This document shows positions 36,001 through 52,802 of a DNA stretch of 64,000 nt, in pieces. Numbering within the stretch: position 1 is the stretch's first letter; each line of letters starts with the position of its first letter. The DNA comes from Cytospora piceicola (lineage: Eukaryota > Ascomycota > Sordariomycetes > Diaporthales > Cytosporaceae). The position numbers and the translations under genes are program-made. The stretch lies in NCBI GenBank assembly GCA_023375675.1, contig JALQBC010000020.1, positions 1 to 64,000 of the forward strand. The letters run 5' to 3'. Below the pieces are notes generated by a model that was given only the letters and a program-made list of their open reading frames with translations, did not search any database and was not told the DNA's origin.

Positions 36001-38577
36001 GCAATTTCCGCCTTCGCTCGCGGTGGGTACTGATGCCAACGGAACTTGCCATGTCCCTCAGTTACACACGACTTATTCATACTAGCTCGCTATCTTTCCA
36101 GCCCCCACCCTCTCCCCAAACGTTGCTCCTTGCTGTGCTGTGTGCACGAGGGTGGTGCGAGGCCGAGTCCTCGGAGGTTCTTTGAGACAAGAACTGTCTC
36201 AACCACCGCAGAGATGGTGGGAAAACCCCCGCGGCATCTCACAGGAGTTATGGCGACCTAGCGGTCGCTGTACATGCCCAGAGTCCCCCCCCCAAAAAAA
36301 AAACCAGCTACTGTCGAGGTCTACAGTAGCCTGAGACCTCCCGCGCTACTATTGTACTTTGTGTCTCAACCCAGCCGTGGGCCAATGTCGCTCGTGACAT
36401 TAGTCCCTGGATGCCGGTGTTGTTACTGGCTGGGCAACTTAGTGTGGTCGCTCTGAAGAATATTAGCATCGGTTAGCCAGGCAAGGCCAGGGTTAGGTCT
36501 GGGAAGTGGGGGCCGTTGCAAGAGAGTGGGTTTTTCAGCTCTTTTACACGTGTAAATCTATTCCTTTAGCGGGCGGAATTGGCACCGCGTCCCTGTTTGT
36601 GTACACTACACTACCTACACTACCTGACTACATTACACTACCGCACAACCTACCAGGCTGCCCTGCCTGCCTGCCAAACCATTACCATGCAGCAGGAAGT
36701 TGCCGGTCATTTTATTTCCCTTTTTTCTCTCCCCCTGCGCTACTGGCGGGTCCCATGGAAGGAGACCACCGGTGGCCCCGGAGCCATGGTCTCTTCGGGA
36801 AATATTATCGCCTTGGGATTTTCAGCGGCAGCAGTTGTGGGGATCCGTCTCCGATCTGATCCTATTTGAGTACAGAGTTGCGAGCGCGTTTCCCAATCTC
36901 AATGTTTTTTCTGGGCAACATACATATGTATTGGTGAGAACCCTCTTTGCTCATCTCATGACGCAGGTCCACGCACGAGCCTTCCTCACTCTGCAGATCG
37001 TCCTCCCACGACGCTGGTCACCCAATTTGGTGATGCTGGTCTTCTGGAGGAGGCAAAAGCATCCGCGGAAAACCTCACTCACGGGCGGAGACAATTTCGT
37101 GAAGTCCACCGGGAAGGGGGGGGGGGAGACGGTCCTGTGGATTTGTCGCCCCGAGTACGAGCCATCAATCGAGAGAGTGATGTCCAGCAGAGGGAGCAAA
37201 CGGTCCCAGAGTGTTGTTGATGCCCGTGCGGTTTGATCGAGGGAGGCAGAAAGGGACATTGACGCAGAAACGCGTCCTGTGCGTATCGACATAGAGAGGC
37301 CTTCGATCCAGCCAAATGGCCTAGTTTTTCATGGCCAGAACCTCGAAGTATCAGGAGTACGGGAGCTCCCTATGAGGAGGATCACTGGGCTAGTTTGTGA
37401 ACCTGAGGATCGCAGGCTCGAACTCGAACCTCTTAGGTCGCTGTGGTCATCTTCGAGGATAGATGGATGACACGTACGGGTGCAGGATGTGTCACCCGGT
37501 CTTGCGAGGACAGAAAGCAATCACTAATTACTCTCACGCTCCGCCAGCCCACTCAAGGCGGGTGGACAAGCCACAAGAAAAGCCTCCCATGCGACGAGGG
37601 ATGAAACTCTCGATCTTTTGAGAGCGAGGCCCTCGTTACTCACAAAACTCCAACGGTCGCTCGACGCGGTCCATCGACTGCTGGTCGGCTGACTTATCAG
37701 CAGGTAGTCGCGTCCCCCGTGGACGGGCGGGCTGCGATACACGGGCGGGACGAGACAGGAATATCCCCACGAAGTGTCCCAAGAAGTGGTACTGGGGCAG
37801 GATCGCGATGGCATTCCTCGACGGTTTCATGTCCAGGTGTCTCGTGCCATTGCCAATTGTCAACCGGGAGGGAAACCCTCGGGTCGGGGTTTCGGCCGGG
37901 TGCTCGCATTTTCTCCCCGAATCCGAGCGCACGCGGCACGCGTAGGACGGAATGGGCCATTCTGGATTCTGTTGTCCTGTGTTCTGGCCCAGGGCCCATT
38001 TTCGCGGCCCTCCCTTCTCCCCGCCGCCCAGGAATGAACCTGGCTCGGAATGGTGATGTTTCTTCTTGTTGCAGAATGCCTCTCCAGTGAGTCGACTAAC
38101 GGATAGGTATACTCTCTACACAGAGATGTCACGCGTACAAGCGGGCTACACGGCCAGACAGTGCGATGAAAGGGCCCCCACAGGTCGGCGATTTGGGGGC
38201 TATTTGAATGCGAGGGGAGTTGACTAAGATGCCGATGTTGGTTATACAAGTCTTCTTTCGTGTCAAGGCAGTGACAGGCTGGTGGTGGCGCGCCCCCGGT
38301 AATCATCGTCAGCCCGCCGAGCGATGTGTATCCTATTCCTATTATACGCGCCGTCACAGCTCTGACCTGCGTCGTGATGCACGTTGGTAGATGGATGAGA
38401 TCCAAACGTTGTCAAATTGGAAGAGTGTTCGCTACTCGCACATATAATGACCGCAAGATATACAATGTGCCTTTGTGTCTGATCAATACCAGCTAGCACC
38501 AAATGTATACCTCTCAATTGCTCAGCCATAAACTTGTCAAATTCCATCACTCGCTATTCCTCCCCTCGGGACCAACC

Positions 38578-40586
38578 TCACAGTTTCGAAGCAGGGGCAG
38601 CGTGCCCAAGAGTCGTGATCTCGTCGTACAGCAGCCTACACATCGTTAGCAAGCCTTCCCGTCCCTTCCGGTATCCACACCCCAAGGAAAGAAATGGTGG
38701 TGGGGTGTCGGGGGGGGGGAGGGGTGTGTGCACTCACGAGGTCAGGAAGTCCGCATAGTCCTCGCCCGTCACCTGGCCCGAGAAGTACTGCGCCGCCAGG
38801 TGGAACTTGTTCCCCTGGGGCGCCTTCTGGGCCAGCTCGTCCGTCTGCTCCTTGAGCAGCTGCAGCGCGTAGGCCTTGTCGACGCGCCTGCCCTCGGCCG
38901 TCGTCACGCCGTGGCGGACCCACTGCCAGAGCTGGCTGCGGGAGACTTCTGCGGTGGCGGCGTCCTCCCTGTTTTTTGGGGGTCACCGGCGGTCAGTCAT
39001 TTTACCTGTTCTGTCCTGGCTGACAAGACTATGTATGGCAGGAGGGGGGAAAGAGGGTGCAAGGGTAGTAGGGTACTCACATCAGGTAGTTGATGGGCAC
39101 GCATCCGACGCCCCGGACCCACGCCTCCATATACCCGAGGCCGATGTTGAGGTTCTTGCGGATGCCCTCCTCCGTGATGCTGCCGGGCACGTTCATGTTC
39201 AGGAGGTCTTTCTGGCCGATCTGGACGTCCTCCCGGCGGTTGAACAGCTGGTTAGGCGTCGGCATGTGCTCGTTGAAGACCTCCGAGGCGATAGACGCCA
39301 GGGCAGGGTGTGCGACCCAGGTGCTGCGGGGAGAAGGCAAGAGTCAGTCTACTTGGACGAGGTCGACATCACATGCGCGGAGAGAAAAAAGAAGAAGAAA
39401 AAACCCACCCATCGTGCCCGGCGCGCACCTCCCTCAGCTTGTCAGCCCGCACGCCCTCCATCGCCTTGTCGTTGGCCTCCTTGTCCGTCTTGATGGGGAT
39501 CTGGGCGGCCATGCCGCCCATGGCGTGCACACCGCGCTTGTGGCACGTCTGGATCAGCAGCTTGACGTAGGCGTCCATGAAGGGCACCGTCATGGTGACG
39601 GCGCTCCGGTCGGGCAGCACGAAGGCCGGGTTCTGGCGGAACTTCTTGATGGTGCTGAAGATGTAGTCCCAGCGGCCGCAGTTGAGCCCCGACGAGTGGT
39701 CGCGCAGCTCGTAGATGATCTCGTCCATCTCGAAGGCCGCGAGGATGGTCTCGATGAGCACCGTGCCGCGGATCGTGCCCCGCGGCACCCCGACGTAGTC
39801 CTGCGCCAGGTTGAAGGCGTCGTTCCACAGGCGCGCCTCGAGGTGCGACTCCATCTTGGGCAGGTAGAAGTACGGCCCGGCGCCGCGCTTCACCGTCTCG
39901 ACGGCGTTGTGGTAGAAGTACAGGCCGAAGTCGAAGAGCGAGCCCGAGACGGGCTCGCCGTCGACCGTGACGTGCTTCTCCTCCAGGTGCCACCCGCGCG
40001 GCCGCACGATCAGCGTGGGGAGCGTCCGGTCGGTGCGGAGCTTGTACTCCTTGGCGCCCTGCTTGAAGTCAACCTGTCGCCGGTTGGCGTCGTACAGGTT
40101 CACCTGGCCGTTGATCATGTTGTCCCATGTTGGGGCGCTGGAGTCTGTGTCCCGGGAGATAGCGTCAGTGCCATCTTCTCCAGCAGAGTCTTGGGTATTA
40201 CTGTCACTGTCTCCGGCTCACTTACCTTCGAAATCGGCCATATAAGTCCAGACGTCCGAGTTCAAGGCATTCACCACCATCTTCCTGTCCGTCGGGCCCG
40301 TGATCTCCACCCGCCGGTCCACCAGGCCGGGGGCAGGCGGTGCACCTTTCCAGGTCGCATTGTCGCGGATGTGCTTGGTCTCTGGCAGGAAGTCCGGCAG
40401 CGTGCCCTTGTCGAGCTCGGCCTGGCGGACCTTGCGGCGCTCGAGGAGCTGCTTGCGGGTGTTGTTGAAGGAGCGGTGCAGTAGGGCCAAGAAGGCGAGG
40501 GCCTGGGGCGTCAGGATCTTCTTGTGCTCATCCTGAATGGGGCCGAGGATGTTGACGCCTTGGAGGATGGTCTCGGTTGAAGACAT
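38578..40586 (-). CDS. MLS1: Malate synthase, peroxisomal (glyoxysomal)
   Basis: Five exons (40586-40226, 40144-39409, 39323-39081, 38968-38738, 38635-38578) encode 542 residues, the usual length of the fungal enzyme. All four introns (81, 85, 112 and 102 nt) keep frame, and the last has a GCTAAC branch point. The malate synthase signature [16 protein letters not shown] lies at 268-283, and [12 protein letters not shown] near 167-179 carries an active-site arginine region. The short last exon ends in Ser-Lys-Leu, a type 1 peroxisomal targeting signal. The enzyme condenses glyoxylate with acetyl-CoA to give malate and CoA, the second glyoxylate-cycle step after isocitrate lyase, needed for growth on acetate or fatty acids. 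In Aspergillus this gene is acuE and is induced by acetate; regulation here is not tested. Confidence 0.97.
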
Positions 40587-40665
40587 GGCGACTGTAAGGT
40601 AGGAGGTAGGTGTTGGCTATGCTTGTACGGTTTTGTAGTAGTAACTGTGATCTTGCTGAAGGGAG

Positions 40666-40672
40666 CTTTATA
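40666..40672 (-). promoter_or_regulatory. TATA-like box of malate synthase
   Basis: Read on the minus strand this is TATAAAG, about 80 bases upstream of the malate synthase ATG. The spacing suits a TATA element of a strongly induced fungal gene. The assignment is from sequence and position only. Confidence 0.5.
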
Positions 40673-41621
40673 TCCAGCTCAGTCAGGTCCAGCCTTTTTT
40701 TCTTCTTCTTTACACAGGATGGCGATGATGCCTAGATAGTACTACATTAGACACAGGCCTCATTGCAAAGTGGAAGGGGCACGCACGAATCTTATAACAG
40801 CCTTGAGCTCTCACGGATGGAAGGACTAATACTTGTGTGGGTGTGTGGTGTGTGGTGTTAGTTTTATGAAGATGTGACACCGTCGATGACGAAAGCGAGA
40901 AGGGATAGCAAATATAAGGTTTCGGCAGTAAGGCAACTTTCTACTCTCTCTTATTCATAAGTCTGGGTCAGTGAGCTTCCCTCAGGGTGCTCCGGTTGGT
41001 CAATGGGGACGGTATGATTGATTGTCCCTCTCGACCGTTGGGGAGAGGTTTGATGTGCTTCAATGTTGCCGCCTCGGGCGAGGGGAGTCGTCACTTGGCT
41101 CCAGATAGCCGGCAGCTTGTGAAAATGTGGGGGAAAAGGAGCTAAGAGCTCGTCTCTGGAAACGGGCTGCAGGATGTGCTTTTTCGTCTGACATGTGAGG
41201 GCCCTGATGAATGGCTATTGTCGTCATAAGGTACCGCAGTGCATGTTGTTCATGTGAAGCACGTTCGTTAATTCTAACACCCCTCCTAAAGACGACGTTT
41301 TGCTCTACTCCAGATTTCCCTCCATGTTCCATTGTCGACATGACTGGCGACGATTTGCCATTACAATCTCAAACCACACATAGAATACTAATAAAGTCTT
41401 CTGCAATCCTCATGATTGAGATCCTCTTCTGTAGCGGTGCTCCGGCGCTCTCCCCTCTCGAAAGGTGATGGAGGCCGGCGAAGTCCATAGCCCTGCCTAC
41501 TAAATACCATGATGTTCCTTGTAGGTCGTGATCCACAATCCCCAGATTCGAGAGATTCCAATGCCCCGATGTCGTATCTATAATCTGGGCCCCTCTCCAT
41601 CCCGCTCCGACACACCAACAA

Positions 41622-41669
41622 CTGCTTGGCTGCTTGGCTGCTTGGCTGCTTGGCTGCTTGGCTGCTTGG
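41622..41669. repeat. 8-bp tandem repeat (CTGCTTGG)6
   Basis: Six exact copies of CTGCTTGG in tandem, 48 bp in all, in intergenic sequence downstream of the kinase gene. The absence of any mismatch suggests recent expansion. Confidence 0.95.
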
Positions 41670-42655
41670 GTCAAAGGATAGCACTTAGAAACCTTTTTGC
41701 CAGGGTCCGGTCAAGTTCCGATCTGCCGAAGGCTGCATGGTAAAGCTGGGCCGAGGTCGATAAACTCTACCGACATTCCCCGAATTACAGTGTGCCTCTC
41801 TCTCAGGGGTTCTACACCCACACCCATACTTACCCCTGAATACTAAAAACACACCATGGCCGGTTACTTACTTCATGACGAATCTTTACCTGTGGGATGA
41901 TATACAGGATGATATCCAGGAAGACACCCAGGTATCTTGAGTGACTCGGGTCTTATCCATATTTCTACTGATTTTTGCCTATCGTGAGCTCAAGCTGTTC
42001 ATATCGATCAAGTTCCCATGCTACACCACCAGAAATAGGGGTGCAGACAGGCGTGAAGCATGTTACATACAATCCGACAGCAACCGTCGACCCCTCAGCT
42101 GCCATATGGTAAACACGCTCAAAACAGCCAGCCTTTGGACGTTGCCATTCCACTCGGGACAGGCTTTTCCGCAAGTGCAAGCATGCGAAACTCCTTTTGT
42201 GGTCGCATGCCCCAAACCACCATGCAGAGCAGTCATGCTCTTCCTCAAATCCATGCCATGAACCATCCGTCTATCCATTGTCCAACGTCATTTTTTCCAA
42301 TAACGCCAACAGTAATCCAACAAAAATTATCCTGGTGTCTTCCCAGTTGCATTAATTCACCACACTATTCGCCCAGTCCGCTACTGTGTGCTTCTTGTTT
42401 TGTCCACCTGGGTGCTGGAAAATCGGAGACCCTCGAAGCAGCCAGAGGAATTTTTGGTTGATAATCGAAGTGGGATCCGGTTCCACATGAAATATATCGA
42501 ACACAGTGTCTCGTACCACAATATGGCTTTAGGTCAGATCGAAAGGTATCTAGATGGTCGCCGAGCCGGCGTCACAGGATCGACCATCCAGCAGGAATTC
42601 CAGAGTGGTCCGAGGAGCCGCTGTCCGACCATGACGACTTCTTGGCCTTTTGATC

Positions 42656-45600
42656 TCACGAGGTGAGCGTCTTGATCATCATCTTAGCCTTTCGTTTATC
42701 CTGGACCAGAAGGCCACGACTCTTGAGAACGCTGTTCATCGTCTCGACCACCTTGTGGAAACTGCTCGCTGCGCCCTTCTCTTGCGTAAACCGGACGATG
42801 CTGAGGTGGTTACGCTTGCCGTGCTCGATGACAGTGATGATCTCGACGGCGAAGTTGACTTCCTTGATATTGAGGACTAACGCCCAACGTCAGTCAATCA
42901 AGAACTGGACATAAAAATATGTGAGCCGTTTTGGTATAGACTTACAGTTCTTCTTGCCCACCCTCGCAAACACAACATTCCGCTCCTTGTCAACCTCGAC
43001 ATCACGCATGCCCCACTTGCGCCACTCCCGCAGCAAGATCGTAACCTCCTGGCGGGCGCGGCGGCGTGAAATCTGCAGGCAGAGGTACCGCATCGCAGGC
43101 TTGACCCGGAATAGCCGGGCGAGCCAGTTCTGCCGGGGCTCGATCTTGCGCGCGACGGCGTCACCGTTTTCAGCATTTCCGTTCCCATCTTGAATCAGTG
43201 ACGTGGCTCCGGGGAGCCGGTGTTTAGCATCAAGGTTGAAAGAATCGTCTTCATAGTCTGGCGCTACAAAGCGAGAGTCAGCATGTGGTGGCAAAGAATA
43301 GTCTGGATGGGCATGGGTGTTTAAATTCATACCTGCGATGGACATTCGATTGTCACTCTTCGAGTTCTTCCAGAACATGAAGCTGTTCTTCTTTGTGGGC
43401 TGGGCGTCCATGTCTGGCGGCGCAGCGCCAGTGGAGGTGGAGTTGAACCGTTGAGGAGGGACGGCGGAGGAAACAGCATCTCGCGGTTGATCCTCGTTCA
43501 CCATGGACTCGTTAGGCATCCCGTTCACATCACCCTTGGAGCTAGTCTTCGAAGTGCGACGAAACCAAGTCGAGAGTTTCTTCTTCGGTCCAATGGACGA
43601 GCCATTGCTGCTGGACCTAGACCTACCATTCGTGGCTAGTTCCTCGGGGAGGTCAGGCATCTGGTTGTGGAAGGTGTATTTCTTGCGGGCATCAACGTCC
43701 TGCGAAACCTTGCGGCTCTCCAAAGTCTGATTTAAGCCAGAGGCGGACTTCTTGCGCACATTGAGGGGCTCAGGGATAATAGCTGATCCCGTCGACCTCC
43801 TTGCTGTAGGAGACTCGACAATTCGAATCGTATTCTCTCCACTAGCGGCCAGGAAGTCCAAATTATGGTTGTCTTTAGGAGTTGGCAACGACGCCAGGGG
43901 TCTCAACGGTGGTGCCGAGACCGTTCGGGGCTGACCATTGACGACATCTGACGACTCAAAGATCGACGGTAGTGGGCGCGAATCACGGGCATAGAGTGCA
44001 TAGGCCGGAACAGAGGTGGTGCGGCGTTGGTTTGCAGAGGGCGTCGCCAGAGGAGCCACATTAAGGGTGATGTTGGGGCCGTACCGGCAGTCATTGGCTT
44101 CCTGAGGCGTCTGAGGTTCCACCTTGATGTCGACGTGCCGTTGGGGGCTCGGAGTAAGCTCGATAGGAGGCGTTGGCGGCAATGGCCTTGAATCCCACGG
44201 ATTGATACTCAATCGAGGCGTATAAGCTGGCTCGGGTGTCTTTTGGATAGAGGGTGAGCCAAACTCGATCGAGAAGGGGGTAAGGCTCCGTCGGTTTCTC
44301 TCCGATGAGTCGGATGGTGAGCAAATAAGCGAGCTGCGGAAAGCATCATCACAATCCTTAGCAATGCTGTTGCTGAATTGGATCATCTCCTCCTCACCGA
44401 TGATAGGAGTAGCAGCACGAATATCATCTACAGATCCAGTATGGTTGACAATCTCTCGCTTGATTCTCTTTTGGGGGCTTTGTGGCGATGTGTTGTCCCT
44501 AGTGTAGGTCGTCTGGTCACCTGCAATGCTGGCTGATGCGTGGATACTCCGGCCATGAACCTGCTGGGTAGCTGGCGCAGCACCCTTGCGAATACTTGTA
44601 AATTCGACCCCACGCTTGTGGCGAGGCTTAACCAAAACGCTCGTGGTTCCTTGTCGGCTGCTTCGAATGGAGCTCATCGAGCTGCGCTGTGATTGCGCAT
44701 AGCTAACAGTCCGCGAGCGGAGTGACGAGTTCAGCCTCCTCCGAGCCTGTGACGACGAGCCTGTTCCCATCCTAGATGGCACAGAGCCGGAAGCCACACT
44801 CCTCGCAGGTCCAGGCTCCAAGCCACCGCGGTGAACAGTAATCTTTGCGTGACTCGCTTGTCCAGGTGCCAGGTTTCGAGAGGCGTAATATGGATCATAG
44901 CTGCGCACCGTGCCTCCAGCTTCCGTGTCGGCGACTGTGGAAATGACTGTGAAGCGGGAGGGCGTCCTCCCCAGAGTCTTGAATTGGCGAGTCGAGACAC
45001 GTGTTGTCCAAGCTGGTGGCCGCAGATGGTGGTAATCGCTGGCAGAGTGGGTCAGATCGGGGTCGTAGTCCTCCAGCAGTCGGTCCCGGTGGCTGACAAG
45101 AAGGTGATAGAACATTTTCTGGTCATTGGGCCCTTTGCTGAACAGCTTGGACTTGATTTCCTCTTCGTCTGTCGAGTGCCACATTGCGCGGAGCTGCCGC
45201 AGAATTTGAGGATCGATTTCGCGAGGGTTGATGGGGGCATCTTTGGATCTCATCCTCATGTCGACTGGCTGCTTTCGGTGTTCCTTAAACCCACGAAGCT
45301 TGTCGTATTTGCTGATCAAATGGTGATCCCACATTTCCCGGATCGAGATGCGCTTATCAGGATCAGTCACAAGGATACGCCGAAGGAGGTCCTTCGCTTC
45401 AGGACTGAAGTGCTCGGGCATGGTGTAAATTGCTCTCTTTGAGAGTGACAGCATCGTTGGCAGATGTGGATCATCGAAGGGAAGACGCTGCGCCAGCATC
45501 GCAAAAAGGATCACACCCATACTCCACACATCTGCCTTGTCTCCACGGTAATTCTTTGATTTCAGGAGTTCAGGTGCGGCGTAGTGAGGGCTTCCGCAGG

Positions 45601-46566
45601 AAGTACGCAGTTTTTGGTCGTTCTGGTGAAGCGCGGCCATTCCAAAGTCTATGATCTTGACCTCGCCCATATCCGACAGCAGGATGTTCTCCGGTTTCAG
45701 GTCACGATGACAAATGTTGAATGAGTGACAGTACTCCATGGCGCACATCATCTGTCGGAAGACATAAACGGCATCGTGCTCGCTCAGCGGTCCGAATTTG
45801 TTGATCCAAGAGAACATGTCCTTGCACTCGCAGTATTCGAGAATGAGGTAGCTGCCGATATCATGGTTAGCTGAGTTATGGAGAGGGTCAATCGTAACAT
45901 GGTTTGGGAGCAGGGTTACATTTCGTTCCGGTTCTCCCAGACATCAAGGATCTTGATGATATTGGGATGCTCGATCAGCTTCATGATTGCTATCTCCCGT
46001 TCAACCGTCACTGGCAGCCGCCGGAAGCCATCCTCCTCTTCAGGTAGGTCTCGCTCCACTTTATCTAATTGAGCGATGCTGCCAGCCTGAGATAGGTATG
46101 CTGTCCTCTTGGAGATGATCTTGACGGCGACGGATTGGTAAGTAACCTTGTGACGGGCAAGCCGTACACGAGCCGACGAACCCTTGCCAAGAGTCCTGCC
46201 AAGCTGCCATGGCCCAATGTGCGTCTTGAGCTTGCCGTTGGTGTCATTGGAATGTGCCGTTGACGCGGACGCGGTTGAGATGTGGGAGCTACGGTTCGAC
46301 GCGTGGCGGTCGTGAGATGCTTGTGAAATGGCGGAGAGGCGGGGGTTGGCGGGTGGCTGAGACATGGTTGGAGCTGCCGTCTTTTTGGATTTCCAAGCAA
46401 CAGGCTCTTGTTGGACCACTACAACGGGAATGTTTTCCTTGGATTCATTCTCGTAGGTCTCCGATGGTTTGAGTCGGGTTCTTGGAGGTACGCTGTTGCC
46501 TCGCGTTGACTTGTCCCCGAGGGGGGCGCGAGAGCCTAGATTGTGGGTGCTCTTGCGATTGTCCAT
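42656..46566 (-). CDS. Gin4/Hsl1-like Ser/Thr protein kinase (NIM1 group)
   Basis: Three exons (46566-45920, 45851-42946, 42876-42656) encode 1257 residues. A basic, Ser-rich N-terminus precedes the kinase domain at about 117-395. Visible motifs are the glycine loop LGKGSSARV (126-134), the VAVK lysine (149), HRD (Asp266), DFG (284-286) and CGSPHYAAPE (301-310). The CGSPHYAAPE activation segment is characteristic of the Gin4/Hsl1/Cdr group. A long disordered middle region carries many Ser, Thr and Pro residues. The last 135 or so residues, starting near RQNWLARLF, form a KA1-like membrane-binding domain as in yeast Gin4 and Hsl1. These kinases act at septin rings and promote mitotic entry by opposing Wee1. 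The start at MDNRKS was chosen because the 30 upstream in-frame residues look non-coding. SMC5 is divergent. Confidence 0.9.
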
Positions 46567-48197
46567 ATTGGAGCTGCTTTGAAGACGGCGGCGGCGGCAG
46601 CTTTGGTGATTCTCAGTGCATAGCTCGTTGATCGATTTGGTGAAGTAAGGAAACAAAGAGAGATTAGGAGAATATATGGATAGAGCAAGTGCTCAAGGAG
46701 ATGAAATGAAGTAGGGGTATTGTCGCGTCCTGAAGTTATAGGAAGCGATCACTTCGGGTCACAACAACAAAGATTTAGCAAGTAGGGGATCACAAGTGTT
46801 TAGAAAGGTCGTGCCAGGGATATCGCGTAGAGATTGTCGAGGTGAAGTTGTTGATGTTGTGCCTAAGGACAGAAGACACGCGACATACGACGCGGCAAGG
46901 TTGAATGCTGAGGAAGCCAAAGTTTGGACCAATTCGCCAATAACCAACTGTCAACGAAAAGATGATTTGCTCAGCTCTTAACCAGCTCCAAGTAGAGTTG
47001 CAGGTTGGATGTTGCGAAGAGTTGTGTAGATGGTGGGTGAGGTGGGGAGAGTGGTCAAGAAGAGGTACGTGTGAAGGAAGGGAGACAGGTGCCAATGTAC
47101 CCAGCTTGCCTAAGGTACCTAGGTAGACCTTAGCGGCGTCGCTGTGCCAGTAGCAAGTCACGAGTACCTCGGTAACCAGTAGGTAACCATAATATGTCTA
47201 CTTCAGTACCTACTTAAGTACTTAGGTAGGTAGGCAGTACTCAGATAGGGTTCGATAAATCGATAAGCTGCATTGCGACTTCCTGACCTACCTAGATCAC
47301 ATACCTATATACGCCTTGAAATTGAGTCGCCACATGCAGCAAGTCCAGTTGCTTTCGGACACCGCTTCGGCGCATGCACACTACAAAAGCATATGGTAGA
47401 TGTTTCAGACCTCATATTAGGATATATAACTACCTAGGTAACAATTAAGGTATGCCGGATTCGTACAAAGCAGCATTCGGCACCTGGGCAGATGAAACCC
47501 CATTGATATCGGACGGTTGTGGGATACACTCACTGCAACATGAATACTTAAACTTGATTCACCTCCAAGCCCAGCCTTCATGAAACGGAGAAGACCCAAT
47601 GGTTGTGTAGAGGAATCAAACTGACCAGATACACGTTGGCACACATAGCTGTATTTGGTCCCTTCTGCCATAGTGGTCAGGACACGGAACCGGTATGCCA
47701 ATGAGCGGCGGGAGGTACTGCTAAGCAATGGCAAGAGATTTTTATTGTATGTACCTATGGACGAGATCCGGTTCTTGCGTATGTGATTGATGGTAGCCAG
47801 TTTTGAACTTTTAGGAGAACATTGGCTTGATCGTCTTTGCTTGATCGTCTTGAGTTTGAGGTTGCTGTGCCGAAGGAACTGCCAAAGACGTTGTTGAGAA
47901 CCCGGTGGTATTAGTCAGCACCTGCCGTCAAATATGGATTACATGGAGAACCCTGAACCCTCCTGCAGTTGCCCGGTTTCCCCACTTGCCCATTTACACA
48001 GTAGCCAAAAGTTGAAGGCGACGCGTCGAACCGCGTTCTGAATCGCCATTTCCTCCCGCCGACGTCGTTTCCTTGCAGCCTTCGTTCCACTGCTTCTACT
48101 GTGTTGACTCTCGCATCGGTCCAGCCGCCTGTATTCGGTCTAATAGACCGTTACGTTGTTTGGGTCTAAACTGCCACCTTGATTTGAAGTCCACACC
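46567..48197. promoter_or_regulatory. Shared divergent promoter region of the kinase gene and SMC5
   Basis: This 1.6-kb gap separates two start codons facing away from each other and must hold both promoters. A TATATA-like stretch lies about 105 bp upstream of the kinase start, at 46672-46677. Two exact TACCTAGGTA palindromes and several variants occupy 47100-47440. No coding region is supported. Confidence 0.6.
47114..47440. repeat. TACCTAGGTA palindromes in the divergent promoter
   Basis: Exact copies lie at 47116-47125 and 47431-47440. Between them are near-copies and ACCT/AGGT tetranucleotide stretches, including TACTTAAGTACTTAGG-like sequence near 47212-47226. Confidence 0.85.
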
Positions 48198-51863
<3,666 letters not shown>

Positions 51864-52802
51864 GACGGTCATAAGTGGCGTTTTTGAGGCTGAGAAGGGA
51901 TGTACTCCACTGATTGCTCGTTGTGGTTGATATTATTTGTACGACGGGATACTGTACTATCTAGCAAAAAGATACCCATTCCCACCAGTTTCCCCCTCGT
52001 TTCGCAGCAATATTATCATCAAAGGTATACCTCCTCCATAATTGCGATGCGATGCTTCGAATCGGCGTTTTGTCGTGACTGACCCCTCGACGTGCATTCG
52101 TGCCCCTCTCACCTCATGGACTAAGCGGTTGGAGACTCTTGGTCGGGCCTCGACCAGGCGCGCAGTAAAGACGAGCGCCTCCAATTCATGTCCAGCGACG
52201 TCTTCAGTGCCAAGTCCTACCTAGGTGTACTTGAGCCCTCCCGAGGCAGAAAGGCTGTGTGCGCGCGTAGTGTATGTAAATGTAAGTAGGGGAAAAGGCT
52301 GATCTAAATCAGGTAACGGGAGACAGCAGAAGCAAAAAAACAAAACACAAAGGCGCCCTCCCGCTCTCGGGAAGCAACAGTTGGGACGACAACAACCCAT
52401 GTCCGACGTCCGTTCGGAATCGTTCGACCGCCACGGGTCACTGCATGTCCTGTGACACCGACAGGACAAGCCACCTCGACCTCATTTCCTGCCGTCCGAT
52501 CGCTGGTTCCGTCTCAACGGTTCGGTACGCGTTGAGAGGTGTGGGGGGGGGTTGCCTCTTTCCTGCCCAATGCCACCGGTTGTTTGGGACATATTGTTTT
52601 TGTTCTCTTCGGGGGGGCTGGGGAAGAAAGTGTCAGCAGTTATGATGCAGGAACGAACAAGGTGGTGGCGATGACGGAGGACCCCGCCATGACTTTCTCG
52701 CTGTCGTTTAGAGGTTTCCTGAGAGCGAGCAGGTTACACCGCAATCAGCCTGTGCCCGTGGATGATATGGGACAGGAGGGGAGGCTTGGTATTCGAGACA
52801 TA

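Larger units (their letters stand above)
26655..38577. other. 11.9-kb gene-poor region
   Basis: This is the largest gap in the window, lying upstream of the zinc-finger gene and downstream of malate synthase. Open frames reach about 213 codons (30393-31034 minus) but none has a recognisable domain or plausible splice partners. Between 31.4 and 33.0 kb the sequence is dense in CCTAGG/GGTACC-type short palindromes. Long C runs near 34340 and G runs near 37115 and 38709 are also present. I saw no tRNA and no transposon ends. Confidence 0.4.
40587..42655. other. Intergenic region between malate synthase and the kinase gene
   Basis: The first few hundred bases are the malate synthase promoter and leader, with C+T-rich tracts near 40700. 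The right end should hold the 3' untranslated region of the kinase gene. No supported gene lies between. The 8-bp tandem array at 41622 is the main feature. Confidence 0.5.

Noticed and set aside
36543..36556. 14-bp palindrome containing a CACGTG E-box
   Set aside because: Several 14-bp palindromes are expected by chance in 64 kb and it is not next to a gene start.
39090..40484. Plus-strand open frame of 464 codons across malate synthase
   Set aside because: It is antisense to exons 1-3 of malate synthase and crosses their introns; low-complexity Val/Leu/Arg composition typical of a GC-rich antisense frame.
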